From Planctobacterium marinum (lineage in GTDB: Bacteria; Pseudomonadota; Gammaproteobacteria; Enterobacterales; Alteromonadaceae), in the NCBI RefSeq assembly GCF_036322805.1, contig NZ_AP027272.1, positions 868,001-932,000 of the forward strand: a DNA stretch of 64,000 bases, written 5' to 3'. Of the stretch, positions 35,428 through 45,347 are shown piece after piece (the stretch's first letter is position 1; every line of letters starts with the position of its first letter). Below the pieces are notes generated by a model. That model did not search any database and had not been told where the DNA came from. It was given only the letters and a program-made list of their open reading frames with translations. The translations under genes were made by a program, and so were the position numbers.

Positions 35428-37344
35428 ATGAACTTAGCATCTTTATCAATCAAACAATTATTTGTTTATTCCTTGCTCTCGGCTGTTTTGATTTCGGCAG
35501 TCATGGTGGGCGCAATAGGACAATTCACCGCAAGGAGCCTGGTGTCGGAACGATTAGAGGAAGTGGAATTACCCAACACCTTACAGCGCATTCGCAATGA
35601 GCTGGATAAGGAGATCTCCATTATGCGCAGTGCCACAACTCAGCTGGCGAATGATGAGTTTGTGAATACCTGGATGCGCAATGGCTCTCCGCAGGAACAA
35701 GAAAGTCTGATTATTCGCAACCTGAACAACATTAAGAATCAGTATGGACTTACCAACGCATCGGTCGCCAACAGATTCACCGCGCAATACTGGAACCAGG
35801 ATGGTTTTTTACGAGTTCTGAATAATGACAACCTGGACGGTTGGTTTTTCGCCTTCAAAGATTCTGGCCAGGCCACCTCCATGAGCCTGTACACCGAAGA
35901 GGGACAGGGCACCAAGATGTTCGTTAACTATCAGCAGCTCAATGGCCAGGTACTGGCGGGGATTGGTTTGTCTGTTGATCAGATGGTGGACAAGTTAAAG
36001 AGCAATAAAATCGCGGATACCGGCTTTGTGTTTTTGACCGACGGCAAAGGCCTGGTGCAAATTCACCGCGATAAAAGTTATCTCAATAAACGCGACCTTG
36101 GCTCGCTTTATTCCAGCGAAATAGAGCGCAAACTACTCTCCAAATCTGAGTTCGCCATGGCGGAAACCACCATAGATGGTGAAGACGTGTTTGTGGCCAG
36201 CAGTTATATTGAGTCCGGCGGTTGGTATGTTGTTGCTCAGGTTCCGGTGGATGAGATTTTCGCTGAACTTAACGCCGCCCGTAATCAGATGATTATCTGG
36301 ATTGCATTAGTGGCGGCAGGCTTTGCGGTACTGGCGATATTTGTAGCCAATATTATCGCCGGGCCTATTTGCAAATTGTCGGCGGTATTTGAAGATTTAG
36401 GCAAAGCGGAAGCCAACCTGGATGTGCGCCTGGAACGGCAATCCTCCCAGGAGCTTCAATCTCTGGGAGAAGGCTTTAACGCCTTCGTTGAAAAAATTCA
36501 AAGAACTGTGGAAATGGTGGCCAATACCAGTGAAGACTTGCGCAGTGAGGCTGACTCAGTAGCTGACTCTGCCAGAACCTCATTAAGATTGGGTAAGCGC
36601 CAGTCAGAACATACGGGTGAGGTGGTCACCGCCATCAGTCAGATGGGGGATACCGTTGATGAAGTGGCGCGTAATGCCAACCGTGCAGCAGAAACTGCAA
36701 ACGAGCTAGAGGATGCCAGCCATAAAGGTAAGTCTGTATCTATGCAGGCAAAACAATCCATTGAGCAGTTGTCCTCGCAAGTGGAATCGGTTGCAGTAGT
36801 GATAGATGAACTTGCCAGTCATACCGATGCTATAGGTAGTGTTTTGGAAGTGATCAGAGGCGTGTCAGAGCAGACCAACTTGTTGGCATTAAACGCGGCT
36901 ATTGAAGCTGCGCGAGCGGGTGAGCAAGGTCGAGGCTTTGCTGTGGTTGCGGATGAGGTTCGTTCGCTGGCGCAACGCACTGGTGAGTCTACTGAGGAGA
37001 TTCAAAAAACCATCGACCGTTTACAGCAAGAAGCTTCACGGGCAGTTTCCTTGATGAAGGACAGTCGTGAACAAGCGCAAAATGGTGTGCAGTCTGTGGT
37101 AGAGGCAGAACAATCCCTAACCAGTATTACCGAAGGTATTACGGCACTGCGGGATATCAACAATCAGGTAGCGACCGCGACGGAAGAGCAAGCCCAGGTG
37201 GCTCATGTTATCAGTGAAAACCTGAAAGAAATCCAGGGAGAAACCCAGGAAAACTTACAAGTCTCTGACGAGGTGGCCAGAGCCAGTGAAGCACTGCAAC
37301 AACTGGCAGGAATGTTGGATAAACTGGTAGAGTCTTATCGCTAA
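35428..37344 (+). CDS. Methyl-accepting chemotaxis protein with periplasmic Cache-type sensor
   Basis: About 638 aa from ATG 35428; the frame is open to 35365. One membrane helix lies near residues 10-35 and a periplasmic double-Cache-like domain of about 250 residues follows, with [20 protein letters not shown] and [20 protein letters not shown]. The second helix is [20 protein letters not shown], then HAMP, then the cytoplasmic signalling coiled coil. The hairpin tip is [20 protein letters not shown] followed by [20 protein letters not shown], the most conserved MCP sequence. It signals to CheA/CheW encoded elsewhere. Ligand unknown. No C-terminal CheR-binding pentapeptide is seen. Confidence 0.92.
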   Translation: MNLASLSIKQLFVYSLLSAVLISAVMVGAIGQFTARSLVSERLEEVELPNTLQRIRNELDKEISIMRSATTQLANDEFVNTWMRNGSPQEQESLIIRNLNNIKNQYGLTNASVANRFTAQYWNQDGFLRVLNNDNLDGWFFAFKDSGQATSMSLYTEEGQGTKMFVNYQQLNGQVLAGIGLSVDQMVDKLKSNKIADTGFVFLTDGKGLVQIHRDKSYLNKRDLGSLYSSEIERKLLSKSEFAMAETTIDGEDVFVASSYIESGGWYVVAQVPVDEIFAELNAARNQMIIWIALVAAGFAVLAIFVANIIAGPICKLSAVFEDLGKAEANLDVRLERQSSQELQSLGEGFNAFVEKIQRTVEMVANTSEDLRSEADSVADSARTSLRLGKRQSEHTGEVVTAISQMGDTVDEVARNANRAAETANELEDASHKGKSVSMQAKQSIEQLSSQVESVAVVIDELASHTDAIGSVLEVIRGVSEQTNLLALNAAIEAARAGEQGRGFAVVADEVRSLAQRTGESTEEIQKTIDRLQQEASRAVSLMKDSREQAQNGVQSVVEAEQSLTSITEGITALRDINNQVATATEEQAQVAHVISENLKEIQGETQENLQVSDEVARASEALQQLAGMLDKLVESYR

Positions 37345-37455
37345 TACAAGGCTAAGGCAAAAGTCTAATAGTGTCTGCCTGGAGACTGTGAAATACTCAG
37401 ATACCGGGCAAAGCTATTGAGTGCTGAAGCCTACTAACCAGGTAACAAGTCATAA

Positions 37456-38676
37456 ATGTTTGCCAACAGTGACGTATTATGTGCCCGCCAACCCATCTTT
37501 ACCAAAAAGCATGGCATCTTCGCCTACGAATTATTGTATCGCTCAAAAAGCAGCACCGATAAGGCTGAATTTAGCGATGGTGATGTCGCCACCAGTGAGT
37601 TACTGATCAATGCCTGTGGCAGCATTAATGATGATGAGGCTTTAACTCGATATCCGCTTTTTTTTAATGTAACCCGCAACCTGCTTTTGTCAGATTCTTT
37701 TTTTCCGGTGAAACGCAATACGGCCGTTATCGAAATACTGGAAAATACGCCAGTTGATGAGCAACTGACTAATCGGATATATAAACTTAAACGTTTGGGC
37801 TATCAGTTCGCTTTGGACGATTATTGCTTCGCCGATAAATTCGCGCCGCTTTTGCCTTTTGTCAAATTCATCAAAGTGGATCTGTTGCATAGTGATATCG
37901 AGCAGCACCTAAACATCATTCGTGATTTTAAGGCGATGGGTAAAATCCTCGTCGCCGAGAAAGTTGAAACCATTGAAATGTTTGAACGCTGCAAAGCGCT
38001 GGGTTTTGATTTGTTCCAAGGGTTCTATCTCGAACGGCCTCAAGTCATAGAAGGGCGTAAAATAAACGCCAATGTTAACCTCGCTCTTACCATTATCAAC
38101 GAACTTCAACAGGCGGATGTAAGCTTCGACGATTTATCCTATTTGGTGTCGAAGGACCCCAAGTTAAGCTATCAACTATTGCGTATTTTAAATAGCCCTG
38201 CGCAAGGCTTAAAGCGTGAAGTGAGTAGTCTTAAGCAGGCGGTTGTCTTTTTGGGAATAGCGGCACTCAAGAAATGGGTTATTTTGATTTCCCTGTTACA
38301 GAATAGTGATGTGCCCGATGCGTTTTTTACTATTCTGCTGACCCGCGCCAGAACCTGTGAGTTGTTAGCCAAAGCGATAGAGCACAAAGACGCAGATAGT
38401 TATTTCACCATGGGCCTTTTTTCTGGTCTGGACAGAGTGTTGAATATGGATATGCAAACGGTGGTTAAGCATCTCGTTATCCCACAGGAGTTACAATCGG
38501 CACTTTTAGAGAGAAGCGGGTTTATGGGCGATATTCTCAATAAGGTGACAATGTTAGAACGAGCAGAGTGGGACTGCTTACGTAAAAGTTGCGGTTGGGC
38601 CCAAGCTGAGTTGTTATCAAAGCTGATGGAACAGGCGCGCGACTGGACAGATGAATTACTGGCAAATCTCGGATAG
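37456..38676 (+). CDS. EAL-HDOD signalling protein (YuxH/CmpP-like)
   Basis: 406 aa. The N-terminal ~200 residues follow the EAL phosphodiesterase fold but look catalytically degenerate: the EAL position reads AYELLYRS and the later metal-site segments are reduced to KFIKVDLLHSDI and LVAEKVETIEMF. The C-terminal half is an HDOD domain, with VSKDPKLSYQLLRILNSPAQ and GIAALKKWVILISLLQ. Such proteins are thought to sense c-di-GMP or act as scaffolds rather than hydrolyse it. Follows the MCP by 112 bp; a functional link is possible but unproven. Confidence 0.88.
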   Translation: MFANSDVLCARQPIFTKKHGIFAYELLYRSKSSTDKAEFSDGDVATSELLINACGSINDDEALTRYPLFFNVTRNLLLSDSFFPVKRNTAVIEILENTPVDEQLTNRIYKLKRLGYQFALDDYCFADKFAPLLPFVKFIKVDLLHSDIEQHLNIIRDFKAMGKILVAEKVETIEMFERCKALGFDLFQGFYLERPQVIEGRKINANVNLALTIINELQQADVSFDDLSYLVSKDPKLSYQLLRILNSPAQGLKREVSSLKQAVVFLGIAALKKWVILISLLQNSDVPDAFFTILLTRARTCELLAKAIEHKDADSYFTMGLFSGLDRVLNMDMQTVVKHLVIPQELQSALLERSGFMGDILNKVTMLERAEWDCLRKSCGWAQAELLSKLMEQARDWTDELLANLG

Positions 38677-38714
38677 GGCAGCTGAGGATAGTACCAGCCA
38701 CCCTTTATATTGCT

Positions 38715-39224
38715 TTACTGACTGTCTTCTGGTTTGGTTTGATTAAACATATCCAGGTTTTCTATATGACGTTTGGGGTAGCGCCATTCGCTGGCCAAGG
38801 TATCAAATGGGTCGGTGAGCTTGATAAAGGCCACTTCGTGTTTAGACCAACCCGGCACCGGAAAACGTTCGATATCTTCACCCACATCTTCAGCCAGCTG
38901 GCACTGGTAAAAGCGGAATCCATTTTCTGCAACACCCAATAGCTTACCTACTTCAACGTTAAAACCCGTTTCCTGAAAGGTTTCTCGATGAGCAGTACAT
39001 TGAGCAAGTTCACCTTCTTGAGCATTGCCGCCAGGAATATCTAAAGCACCGGTTTTTATGTTGCCCAGTGTTACCAGCTTGTCGTTAACTCGAATAAAGC
39101 AGCCGGCGTTGCCTTTAGCGTCATCCAGGAACTGGTCGTTGATACGGCAAATAGGATCTGCAGGCTTGGCGGTATCACATGCCCACAAAAGACCACATAA
39201 ACTTAAAATCAGATAATTTTTCAT
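38715..39224 (-). CDS. Nudix-domain lipoprotein
   Basis: 169 aa. N-terminus MKNYLILSLCGLLWACDTAK has a lipobox LWAC with the lipid-attachment Cys at residue 16, so the protein should be anchored on the periplasmic side of a membrane. The Nudix box is GGNAQEGELAQCTAHRETFQ then ETGF: the consensus REUxEE reads RETFQE, so one metal-binding Glu is replaced by Gln. Further Cys residues (near residues 26, 42, 76 and 107) could form disulphides. The gene lies 36 bp after rpoD, directly behind the rpoD terminator, and lacks a visible ribosome site. Substrate unknown; nucleotide hydrolysis in the periplasm is only a suggestion. Confidence 0.8.
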   Translation of the reverse strand: MKNYLILSLCGLLWACDTAKPADPICRINDQFLDDAKGNAGCFIRVNDKLVTLGNIKTGALDIPGGNAQEGELAQCTAHRETFQETGFNVEVGKLLGVAENGFRFYQCQLAEDVGEDIERFPVPGWSKHEVAFIKLTDPFDTLASEWRYPKRHIENLDMFNQTKPEDSQ

Positions 39225-39230
39225 TGCTAT

Positions 39231-39256
39231 AAAAAAGGCGCTTAAAGCGCCTTTTC
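39231..39256 (-). terminator. Terminator after rpoD
   Basis: GGCGC/GCGCC stem (39237-39241 and 39247-39251) extended by A-T pairs on both sides; on the minus strand it is followed by TTTTTTATAG. It sits between the rpoD stop and the start of the Nudix lipoprotein, only seven bases from the latter. Confidence 0.85.
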
Positions 39257-39260
39257 CTCA

Positions 39261-41093
39261 TTATTGTTCGTCTAAGAAGCTTCGCAATTGCTCCGAACGA
39301 CTCGGATGGCGTAACTTGCGTAATGCTTTGGCTTCGATCTGACGAATACGCTCACGAGTAACGTCAAACTGTTTGCCCACCTCTTCTAAGGTGTGGTCAG
39401 TATTCATATCGATACCAAAACGCATTCTCAATACTTTCGCTTCACGCGCTGTCAAGCCAGCCAAAACGTCTTGGGTAGCAAGCTTAAGGTTGTTATTGGT
39501 GGCAGAGTCGAGTGGCTGCACAATGGTGCTGTCCTCGATAAAGTCACCTAAGTGGGAATCTTCATCATCACCAATTGGAGTTTCCATGGAAATGGGCTCT
39601 TTAGCGATTTTCAGTACCTTACGGATTTTGTCTTCTGGCATTAACATGCGCTCTGACAATTCTTCCGGTGTGGGCTCGCGACCAATTTCTTGCAGCATCT
39701 GACGTGAAATACGATTGAGTTTGTTAATGGTTTCAATCATATGCACTGGAATACGGATGGTTCTGGCCTGATCCGCGATCGAGCGAGTGATCGCCTGACG
39801 TATCCACCAGGTTGCGTAGGTTGAGAACTTATAACCGCGACGGTATTCAAACTTATCAACCGCTTTCATCAAGCCGATGTTACCTTCCTGAATCAGGTCA
39901 AGGAACTGCAAACCACGGTTTGTATATTTTTTGGCAATGGAGATAACCAAACGCAAGTTGGCTTCCACCATTTCTTTTTTAGCTCTGCGAGCCTTGGCTT
40001 CACCGATAGACATGCGACGGTTGATGTCTTTGATATCATCAATCACGAGACCGGTTTCTTCTTCCACCTGATTGATCTTGCTGACACAGCGCTCGATGTC
40101 TTCTTGCAGGTTTTTCAGCATGGCAACGTAGGGTTGCTCGCTTTCCAATACTTCGTAGAACCAATCAAGAGAGGTTTCATTGCCAGCGAACTTACGGATA
40201 AAGTCGCGCTTAGGCATTTTGGCCTGAGCCACACAGTGCTTCATCACCAGACGCTCTTGTACGCGCACTCTGTCCATCATAGAGCGCATGTTCTTTACCA
40301 TGCGATCAAATTGTTTAGGCACTAAACGAAACTCTTTGAAGACTTCGCTCAGTTTGGCAATTTCTTCTTTGGCTTTAGCATGAGCACGACCGTTTTTGGC
40401 AATGACGTCACGAGTCGCTTCGTATTGAACCCGCAATTCAGCAAATTTTTCTCGAGCCACTTCCGGGTCGATGCTGTTGTCTTCTTCCTCGTCGTCATCA
40501 TCTTCGTCATCATCGTCGTCTTCATCATCCAGGTCTTCCTGGGATAATTCAGAGCCAATGTGGGTAGCAGTCGGGGCAACATCTTCCTCATTGGGGTCAA
40601 CAAAGCCCAGAATAATGTCACTTAAGCGAATCTCTTCTGCTTCGTACAAATCCCATTGGTCCAACAGGTAGGTAATGGCTTCAGGGTATTCTGCTACCGA
40701 GCACTGTACCTGGTTAATACCGTCTTCGATGCGTTTGGCAATTTCAATTTCGCCTTCACGAGTCAGAAGTTCTACGGTGCCCATCTCGCGCATGTACATG
40801 CGCACAGGGTCGGTAGTACGGCCAATTTCACTCTCTACCGTGGCAAGCGCCTGCGCTGCTGCCTCTGCCACTTCTTCATCGGTAGTGGTTTCCTGCATTA
40901 ACAATTCATCGGCATCCGGGGCGTTTTCAAACACCTGAATACCCATGTCATTGATCATGCGAATAATATCTTCAATTTGATCGGAATCTACGATATCTTG
41001 CGGGAGGTGGTCGTTTACTTCAGAAAAGGTTAAAAAACCTTGTTCTTTACCTTTAGCAATGAGGAGTTTAATCTGTGACTGCTTGCTTGCCAT
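39261..41093 (-). CDS. rpoD: RNA polymerase sigma-70 factor
   Basis: Primary sigma factor, 610 aa from ATG 41093, which has GGAAG upstream; a TTG at 41105 is in frame but not needed. Region 1.1 begins [21 protein letters not shown] very acidic stretch (about residues 190-210, mostly Asp/Glu) lies in the non-conserved region. Region 2 has [20 protein letters not shown] and [20 protein letters not shown], region 3 follows, and region 4 has the helix-turn-helix [20 protein letters not shown]. Last gene of the rpsU-yqeY-dnaG-rpoD operon, with its own extended -10 promoter in the 271-bp gap after dnaG. Confidence 0.98.
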   Translation of the reverse strand: MASKQSQIKLLIAKGKEQGFLTFSEVNDHLPQDIVDSDQIEDIIRMINDMGIQVFENAPDADELLMQETTTDEEVAEAAAQALATVESEIGRTTDPVRMYMREMGTVELLTREGEIEIAKRIEDGINQVQCSVAEYPEAITYLLDQWDLYEAEEIRLSDIILGFVDPNEEDVAPTATHIGSELSQEDLDDEDDDDDEDDDDEEEDNSIDPEVAREKFAELRVQYEATRDVIAKNGRAHAKAKEEIAKLSEVFKEFRLVPKQFDRMVKNMRSMMDRVRVQERLVMKHCVAQAKMPKRDFIRKFAGNETSLDWFYEVLESEQPYVAMLKNLQEDIERCVSKINQVEEETGLVIDDIKDINRRMSIGEAKARRAKKEMVEANLRLVISIAKKYTNRGLQFLDLIQEGNIGLMKAVDKFEYRRGYKFSTYATWWIRQAITRSIADQARTIRIPVHMIETINKLNRISRQMLQEIGREPTPEELSERMLMPEDKIRKVLKIAKEPISMETPIGDDEDSHLGDFIEDSTIVQPLDSATNNNLKLATQDVLAGLTAREAKVLRMRFGIDMNTDHTLEEVGKQFDVTRERIRQIEAKALRKLRHPSRSEQLRSFLDEQ

Positions 41094-41200
41094 ATGCTTC
41101 CACAATATAAATTTACTAGTTCAAGTGCACCGCATGACCGCATGAAATATGCTAGCGGAGCACTCCTGAAGAGGTTGCGCCATTGCGCGCGGAATTAGCG

Positions 41201-41209
41201 ATTATAGCA
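41201..41209 (-). promoter_or_regulatory. Extended -10 promoter of rpoD
   Basis: On the minus strand TGCTATAAT (41209 to 41201) is a perfect -10 hexamer with the extended TG element. No good -35 hexamer is seen at 17 bp (AGATTG). It lies about 110 bp upstream of the rpoD ATG and would give rpoD transcription independent of the rpsU promoter. Confidence 0.7.
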
Positions 41210-41219
41210 GATAAAAAAG

Positions 41220-41241
41220 TGTACAATCTATGCTTTGTACA
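41220..41241. repeat. Twin TGTACA palindromes at the rpoD promoter
   Basis: TGTACA occurs at 41220-41225 and 41236-41241, with centres 16 bp apart, just upstream of the rpoD extended -10 element. Two identical hexameric palindromes at this spacing could be an operator, but no regulator is identified. Confidence 0.4.
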
Positions 41242-41364
41242 AAATTTGTTTTCAGTGACTGTTTATAATTCCTTACTGTGATGCAATAAGACTCTCCGCG
41301 CACTCTTTAATATTTGGTGTTAAATTCAGAAAATACAAGGTTTGACGAGCAAATTGTTGTGCTC

Positions 41365-43152
41365 TTATTGCGTCGCAACGCCTGTTCTCAATGCTTTGGT
41401 TAAGGCAACGATTTCTTGTTTTTCTTCAGCGCTTAATGGCTGCAATCTCGAAAGGGTGGTTAGCTCATCCAACCTTGCTTCCAGTTGCAGTTGAATTAAT
41501 CGATTGATGTTGCCGCGATACTCCGCCACCAGATCCTTTCCAGGAGGCATTTCTTTGCTCATCATCTTTAATAGCACAGCGTAATGAGGATGTTCTCGAA
41601 AGCGCTCCAGAATCTGGATACCCATTACGCTTTGCTCTGCTACGCAAATCTTGTGAATGTCTCTCACCAGATTCATACCTGGCAGGTTGATGGCCATTAA
41701 GCTGTCTGAAGTCACTTCCGGTACTTGTTTAGCTACTTCGGGAGCATGCAGAAGTAAATGTAAAAGGCGACGGACCGGTGAATCGGACATTTTTTGATGT
41801 TTTTCGTAGTCGGCCTTTTGTGCTTTTAAGGTTACGTTTGCCTCAGCAATTTTTTTACTGGCCACGACACGGTCGTATTCGCCGGTGATCATGGCTAATT
41901 TTTCCATCAACATTTGTTGCTGATACTCACCGGGTACTTTTTCCAGCATAGGGATGGCTTGCGCTTTGAGACTGGCTTTACCCTCCAGGGTGGAAGGGTC
42001 GTGAGTTTGACGTAAATGCTCAAATAAAAACTCAGACAGTGGCTGCGCCGTTTTTAGTCGTTGCTCAAAGGCCTCTTTGCCTTCCTGGCGTACCATGGTA
42101 TCGGGGTCTTCCCCGTCGGGTAAAAACAAGAACTTTAGCTGGCAGCCATCTTTCAACATAGGCAAGGCGTTTTCCAATGCCCGCCAGGCAGCGTCGCGAC
42201 CGGCGCGGTCCCCATCATAACAACAGATCACTTCCTGGGTATTGCGAAACAGCAATTGGATATGCTCCGGTGTAGTGGCTGTGCCTAGCGCCGCAACAGC
42301 GTAATCAATACCAAATTGCGCCAGTGCTACTACATCCATATAGCCTTCAACGATGATCACTTTGTCGAGTTTGCGGTGAGCTTGTTTGGCTTGATAAAAA
42401 CCATACAACTCAGAGCCTTTGTGGAAAATACGGGTCTCTGGTGAGTTCAGGTATTTGGGACCATCACCCTGCATAATCCGGCCACCAAAACCTATGACCC
42501 GGCCGCGTCTGTCGCGAATGGGAAACGTAATGCGATCCCGGAAAAAGTCATAGCGCTTTTGATTATCGTTTTGGTTCACCAGCTTCAAGTCGATAAGCTG
42601 CTGAACCGCGGGTTCATTACTGCCGAACTGACGCAAAACGCTATCCCAATCCGGAGGCGCGAAACCAATCTCAAAGGTTTTGACAATTTCACCACTAAGC
42701 CCTCGTCCTTTGAGGTACTCGATTGCTTGCTGTCCGGAATTATGAGCTTTTAGCTGTTGTGCATAGAAGCGAGCGACTCTATTCATCAGCTCATAGTCGT
42801 CTTGCAACTGCTGTTTCTGTTGTGGCGTTTGTGAGCGGAAGCTACCGCCGTCCTCTCTGGGCACTTCCAGATGATAGATACGGGCCAGTTCTTCAATGGC
42901 TTCCGGGAACTCCAGGCGTTCGTATTCCATTAAAAATGAAATGGCGTTGCCGTGAGCGCCACAGCCAAAACAGTGATAAAACTGCTTGTCGGGGGCTACC
43001 GTAAAAGAGGGGCTTTTTTCGTTGTGGAATGGGCAACAGGCCTGGTAATTACGACCGGCCTTTTTCAGGCGAACATAACTGTCAATAACCTCGACTATGT
43101 CTGCTCTGGCTAAAAGGTCATCGATAAAACTGCGTGGAATTCTGCCTGCCAT
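41365..43152 (-). CDS. dnaG: DNA primase
   Basis: 595 aa from ATG 43152 (MAGRIPRSFIDDLLARADIV), the conserved N-terminus; the open frame extends 12 codons upstream. The CHC2 zinc domain is CCPFHNEKSPSFTVAPDKQF then YHCFGCGAHG. The TOPRIM catalytic core shows VIIVEGYMDVVALAQFGIDY and CCYDGDRAGRDAAWRAL. The C-terminal part is the DnaB-interaction region and ends in a helical domain. It synthesises RNA primers at the replication fork. A strong hairpin lies 26 bp before its ATG. Confidence 0.97.
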   Translation of the reverse strand: MAGRIPRSFIDDLLARADIVEVIDSYVRLKKAGRNYQACCPFHNEKSPSFTVAPDKQFYHCFGCGAHGNAISFLMEYERLEFPEAIEELARIYHLEVPREDGGSFRSQTPQQKQQLQDDYELMNRVARFYAQQLKAHNSGQQAIEYLKGRGLSGEIVKTFEIGFAPPDWDSVLRQFGSNEPAVQQLIDLKLVNQNDNQKRYDFFRDRITFPIRDRRGRVIGFGGRIMQGDGPKYLNSPETRIFHKGSELYGFYQAKQAHRKLDKVIIVEGYMDVVALAQFGIDYAVAALGTATTPEHIQLLFRNTQEVICCYDGDRAGRDAAWRALENALPMLKDGCQLKFLFLPDGEDPDTMVRQEGKEAFEQRLKTAQPLSEFLFEHLRQTHDPSTLEGKASLKAQAIPMLEKVPGEYQQQMLMEKLAMITGEYDRVVASKKIAEANVTLKAQKADYEKHQKMSDSPVRRLLHLLLHAPEVAKQVPEVTSDSLMAINLPGMNLVRDIHKICVAEQSVMGIQILERFREHPHYAVLLKMMSKEMPPGKDLVAEYRGNINRLIQLQLEARLDELTTLSRLQPLSAEEKQEIVALTKALRTGVATQ

Positions 43153-43177
43153 TGTCGTTTTTTGTTGCCCCAAATAA

Positions 43178-43210
43178 ACAAGCCGCACCTTGTATTAAGG
43201 TGCGGCTTGT
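43178..43210 (-). terminator. Terminator/attenuator hairpin between yqeY and dnaG
   Basis: A perfect 14-bp inverted repeat (43178-43191 and 43197-43210, core AAGCCGCACCTT / AAGGTGCGGCTT) with a 5-base loop; on the minus strand it is followed by TTTATTT. It lies inside the operon, 40 bp after yqeY and 26 bp before dnaG. E. coli has a comparable partial terminator between rpsU and dnaG that lowers primase expression. Confidence 0.85.
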
Positions 43211-43249
43211 GTCAAGTCGATATGCACGTTTGCAGTAAACTGCTGCGAA

Positions 43250-43696
43250 TTATGCGCTAAGTTTTGCCTTAATGGCTTTGCTCAGTTCGCCCATGTCTGC
43301 GCGACCCTGTACTTTAGGTTTGAGCCAGCCCATCACTTTACCCATGTCCTGCATGCCACTGGCACCGGATTCGGTCATAGCTTCAGCGATTAAGGCGTCG
43401 AGTTCTTCACTGGTTAATGCCTGGGGAAGAAATGAGTGTATCACCTCCATTTCATTTCTTTCCTGTTCCGCCAGATCTTCGCGTCCGGCGTCTTCGAACT
43501 GCTGCATGGCATCTTTGCGTTGCTTCATCATTTTAGTGAGCACCGCCAATACATCAGCGTCTTCTAACTCGACTCTGCCGTCTATTTCTTTTTGCTTAAT
43601 TTCAGCTAAAGCCATGCGAATGGTACCCAGACGTAATTTGTCTTTGGCGCGCATTGCTTCTTTTTGAGCTTCTTTAAGTGATTCTTTTAAAGACAT
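43250..43696 (-). CDS. yqeY: YqeY/GatB-like domain protein
   Basis: 148 aa. The whole protein is the YqeY family fold related to the C-terminal tail domain of GatB: MSLKESLKEAQKEAMRAKDK, LGTIRMALAEIKQKEIDGRV and GASGMQDMGKVMGWLKPKVQ. Its role is unclear; related domains help tRNA-dependent amidotransferases hold tRNA. Found between rpsU and dnaG in many bacteria, as here (27 bp after rpsU). Confidence 0.93.
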   Translation of the reverse strand: MSLKESLKEAQKEAMRAKDKLRLGTIRMALAEIKQKEIDGRVELEDADVLAVLTKMMKQRKDAMQQFEDAGREDLAEQERNEMEVIHSFLPQALTSEELDALIAEAMTESGASGMQDMGKVMGWLKPKVQGRADMGELSKAIKAKLSA

Positions 43697-43723
43697 AACT
43701 TGGCTTAAATTCGCGTTAACGGC

Positions 43724-43939
43724 TTAGTATAACTTGATACGACGAGCGTTTTCGCGAGCCACTTTTTTCAAGTGACGCTTTTTAGCAGCGGCTTTTTTGC
43801 GCTTGCGTTCCCAAGTTGGCTTTTCGAAGAACTCTCTACGACGAACTTCAGACAAAATACCAGCTTTCTCACAAGAGCGCTTAAAACGACGCAGTGCTAC
43901 GTCAAACGGTTCGTTTTCTCTAACTTTAACGATTGGCAT
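43724..43939 (-). CDS. rpsU: 30S ribosomal protein bS21
   Basis: 71 aa, highly basic: [20 protein letters not shown], then the [20 protein letters not shown] segment and a Lys/Arg-rich tail ending ARRIKLY. This is the conserved bS21 of gammaproteobacteria. It is the first gene of the macromolecular synthesis operon and is preceded by a sigma-70 promoter at 44015-44043. Confidence 0.98.
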   Translation of the reverse strand: MPIVKVRENEPFDVALRRFKRSCEKAGILSEVRRREFFEKPTWERKRKKAAAKKRHLKKVARENARRIKLY

Positions 43940-44014
43940 TAAAAATCACCTTTAATCAAAATCTTAACAATAATGTGCTTAAAAAATAGACGGCACGGTT
44001 AAAAATGGTGCGCA

Positions 44015-44043
44015 ATTCTAATCATATCGCCAGGCAATGTAAA
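44015..44043 (-). promoter_or_regulatory. Sigma-70 promoter of rpsU-yqeY-dnaG-rpoD
   Basis: On the minus strand TTTACA (44043-44038), a 17-bp spacer and TAGAAT (44020-44015), each 5 of 6 to consensus. It lies 76 bp upstream of the rpsU ATG and fits the main operon promoter. Confidence 0.75.
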
Positions 44044-44165
44044 GGCCATGCTGACTATTTGTCCTGATAAATAATGGCCATTGATATCTTCTGCATGCAG
44101 AAAATTGGTTCTGGTGCCGGGTTTTCGGTAAACTGGCGACAATTTTAATGAGGTAATAGATAACT

Positions 44166-45203
44166 ATGCTGGTTTTGGGAATTGAAACCTCCTGTGATGA
44201 AACAGGAATTGCTTTATACGATACTGAAAAGGGGCTGCAAGCTCACGCACTGTACAGTCAGGTCAAGCTGCATGCAGATTATGGTGGCGTCGTGCCCGAA
44301 TTGGCCTCCAGAGATCATATTCGAAAAGTCGTCCCGTTAATTGAAGAGGCCATCAAAGAGGCGGGCGTGACGCAAAATGACATCGATGGCATTGCATACA
44401 CCAGAGGACCGGGTTTAATTGGCGCATTATTGGTGGGTAGCTCTGTTGCTCGCAGCCTGGGGTTTGCCTGGAATGTGCCCACCGTTGGCGTGCATCACAT
44501 GGAAGGCCATTTACTGGCACCGCTGTTGGATGATATCGATTTGGAATTTCCCTTCGTGGCCTTATTGGTTTCAGGCGGGCATTCCATGTTGGTAAAGGTG
44601 GATGCCATTGGAAGTTATGAATTATTAGGTGAATCGGTAGATGATGCCGCCGGTGAAGCGTTTGATAAAACTGCAAAGTTATTGGATTTGGATTATCCCG
44701 GCGGCCCGCGGTTGGCTAAATTAGCAGACAAGGGCAATTCGGAACGTTTTACCTTTCCCAGACCCATGACCGACAGACCGGGGTTACAGTTCAGTTTTAG
44801 TGGCCTGAAAACCTTTGCTGCCAATACTATCAGAGACCTGAAAGCAGCATCTGAGAGCGGTGAGTTATCTGAACAAGACAAAGCCGATGTTGCAGCTGCT
44901 TTCCAGGAAGCCGTTATCGACACATTATTGATTAAATGCAAACGGGCCCTCAAACAATGTAATGTAAAACAGTTAGTTATTGCGGGTGGCGTGAGTGCCA
45001 ATGTGCAGCTGCGAGCGCAGGTGACGGAATTGATGAACAAACTCGGTGGCAAGGCGTTTTATCCTGCTCCGGCATTTTGTACAGACAATGGTGCCATGAT
45101 TGCCTATGCTGGGGCACAGCGTTTATTGGCAGGACAAACCGATGAACTATCTGACCAGGTTTTACCGCGCTGGCCACTGGATGAGTTGGCTCCAATTAAT
45201 TGA
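44166..45203 (+). CDS. tsaD: tRNA N6-adenosine threonylcarbamoyltransferase
   Basis: 345 aa, ASKHA-fold enzyme that transfers the threonylcarbamoyl group to A37 of ANN-decoding tRNAs together with TsaB, TsaE and TsaC. Motifs: [16 protein letters not shown] at the N-terminus, the metal site [12 protein letters not shown] (about residues 110-120), [20 protein letters not shown], and [10 protein letters not shown] plus [12 protein letters not shown] near the C-terminus. Divergent from rpsU, the classical neighbour. The start is ATG 44166 with GAGGT upstream. Confidence 0.97.
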   Translation: MLVLGIETSCDETGIALYDTEKGLQAHALYSQVKLHADYGGVVPELASRDHIRKVVPLIEEAIKEAGVTQNDIDGIAYTRGPGLIGALLVGSSVARSLGFAWNVPTVGVHHMEGHLLAPLLDDIDLEFPFVALLVSGGHSMLVKVDAIGSYELLGESVDDAAGEAFDKTAKLLDLDYPGGPRLAKLADKGNSERFTFPRPMTDRPGLQFSFSGLKTFAANTIRDLKAASESGELSEQDKADVAAAFQEAVIDTLLIKCKRALKQCNVKQLVIAGGVSANVQLRAQVTELMNKLGGKAFYPAPAFCTDNGAMIAYAGAQRLLAGQTDELSDQVLPRWPLDELAPIN

Positions 45204-45347
45204 TGGTATGCTGAATACTCAGCTTACTGCGTGTAAAGGGGTAACTGAAACGGACTCCGAACTAAGAGTTCTTTAGATTTTCGAAAACTTTGTTGTTTAC
45301 AGAAGAAGCTTCTTATTTGATGTGGAATATGAGAATTCGGAAATCGC

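Noticed and set aside
35334-35600. Plus-strand frame overlapping the MCP start
   Set aside because: It overlaps the conserved N-terminus of the MCP in another frame and looks like no known protein.
40349-40671. Met/Thr/Lys-rich and poly-Ser frames inside rpoD
   Set aside because: Produced by reading the GAT/GAA acidic run of rpoD in other frames or strands.
45259-45271. GAACT/AGTTC mini-hairpin between tsaD and plsY
   Set aside because: Only five base pairs and an interrupted T run.
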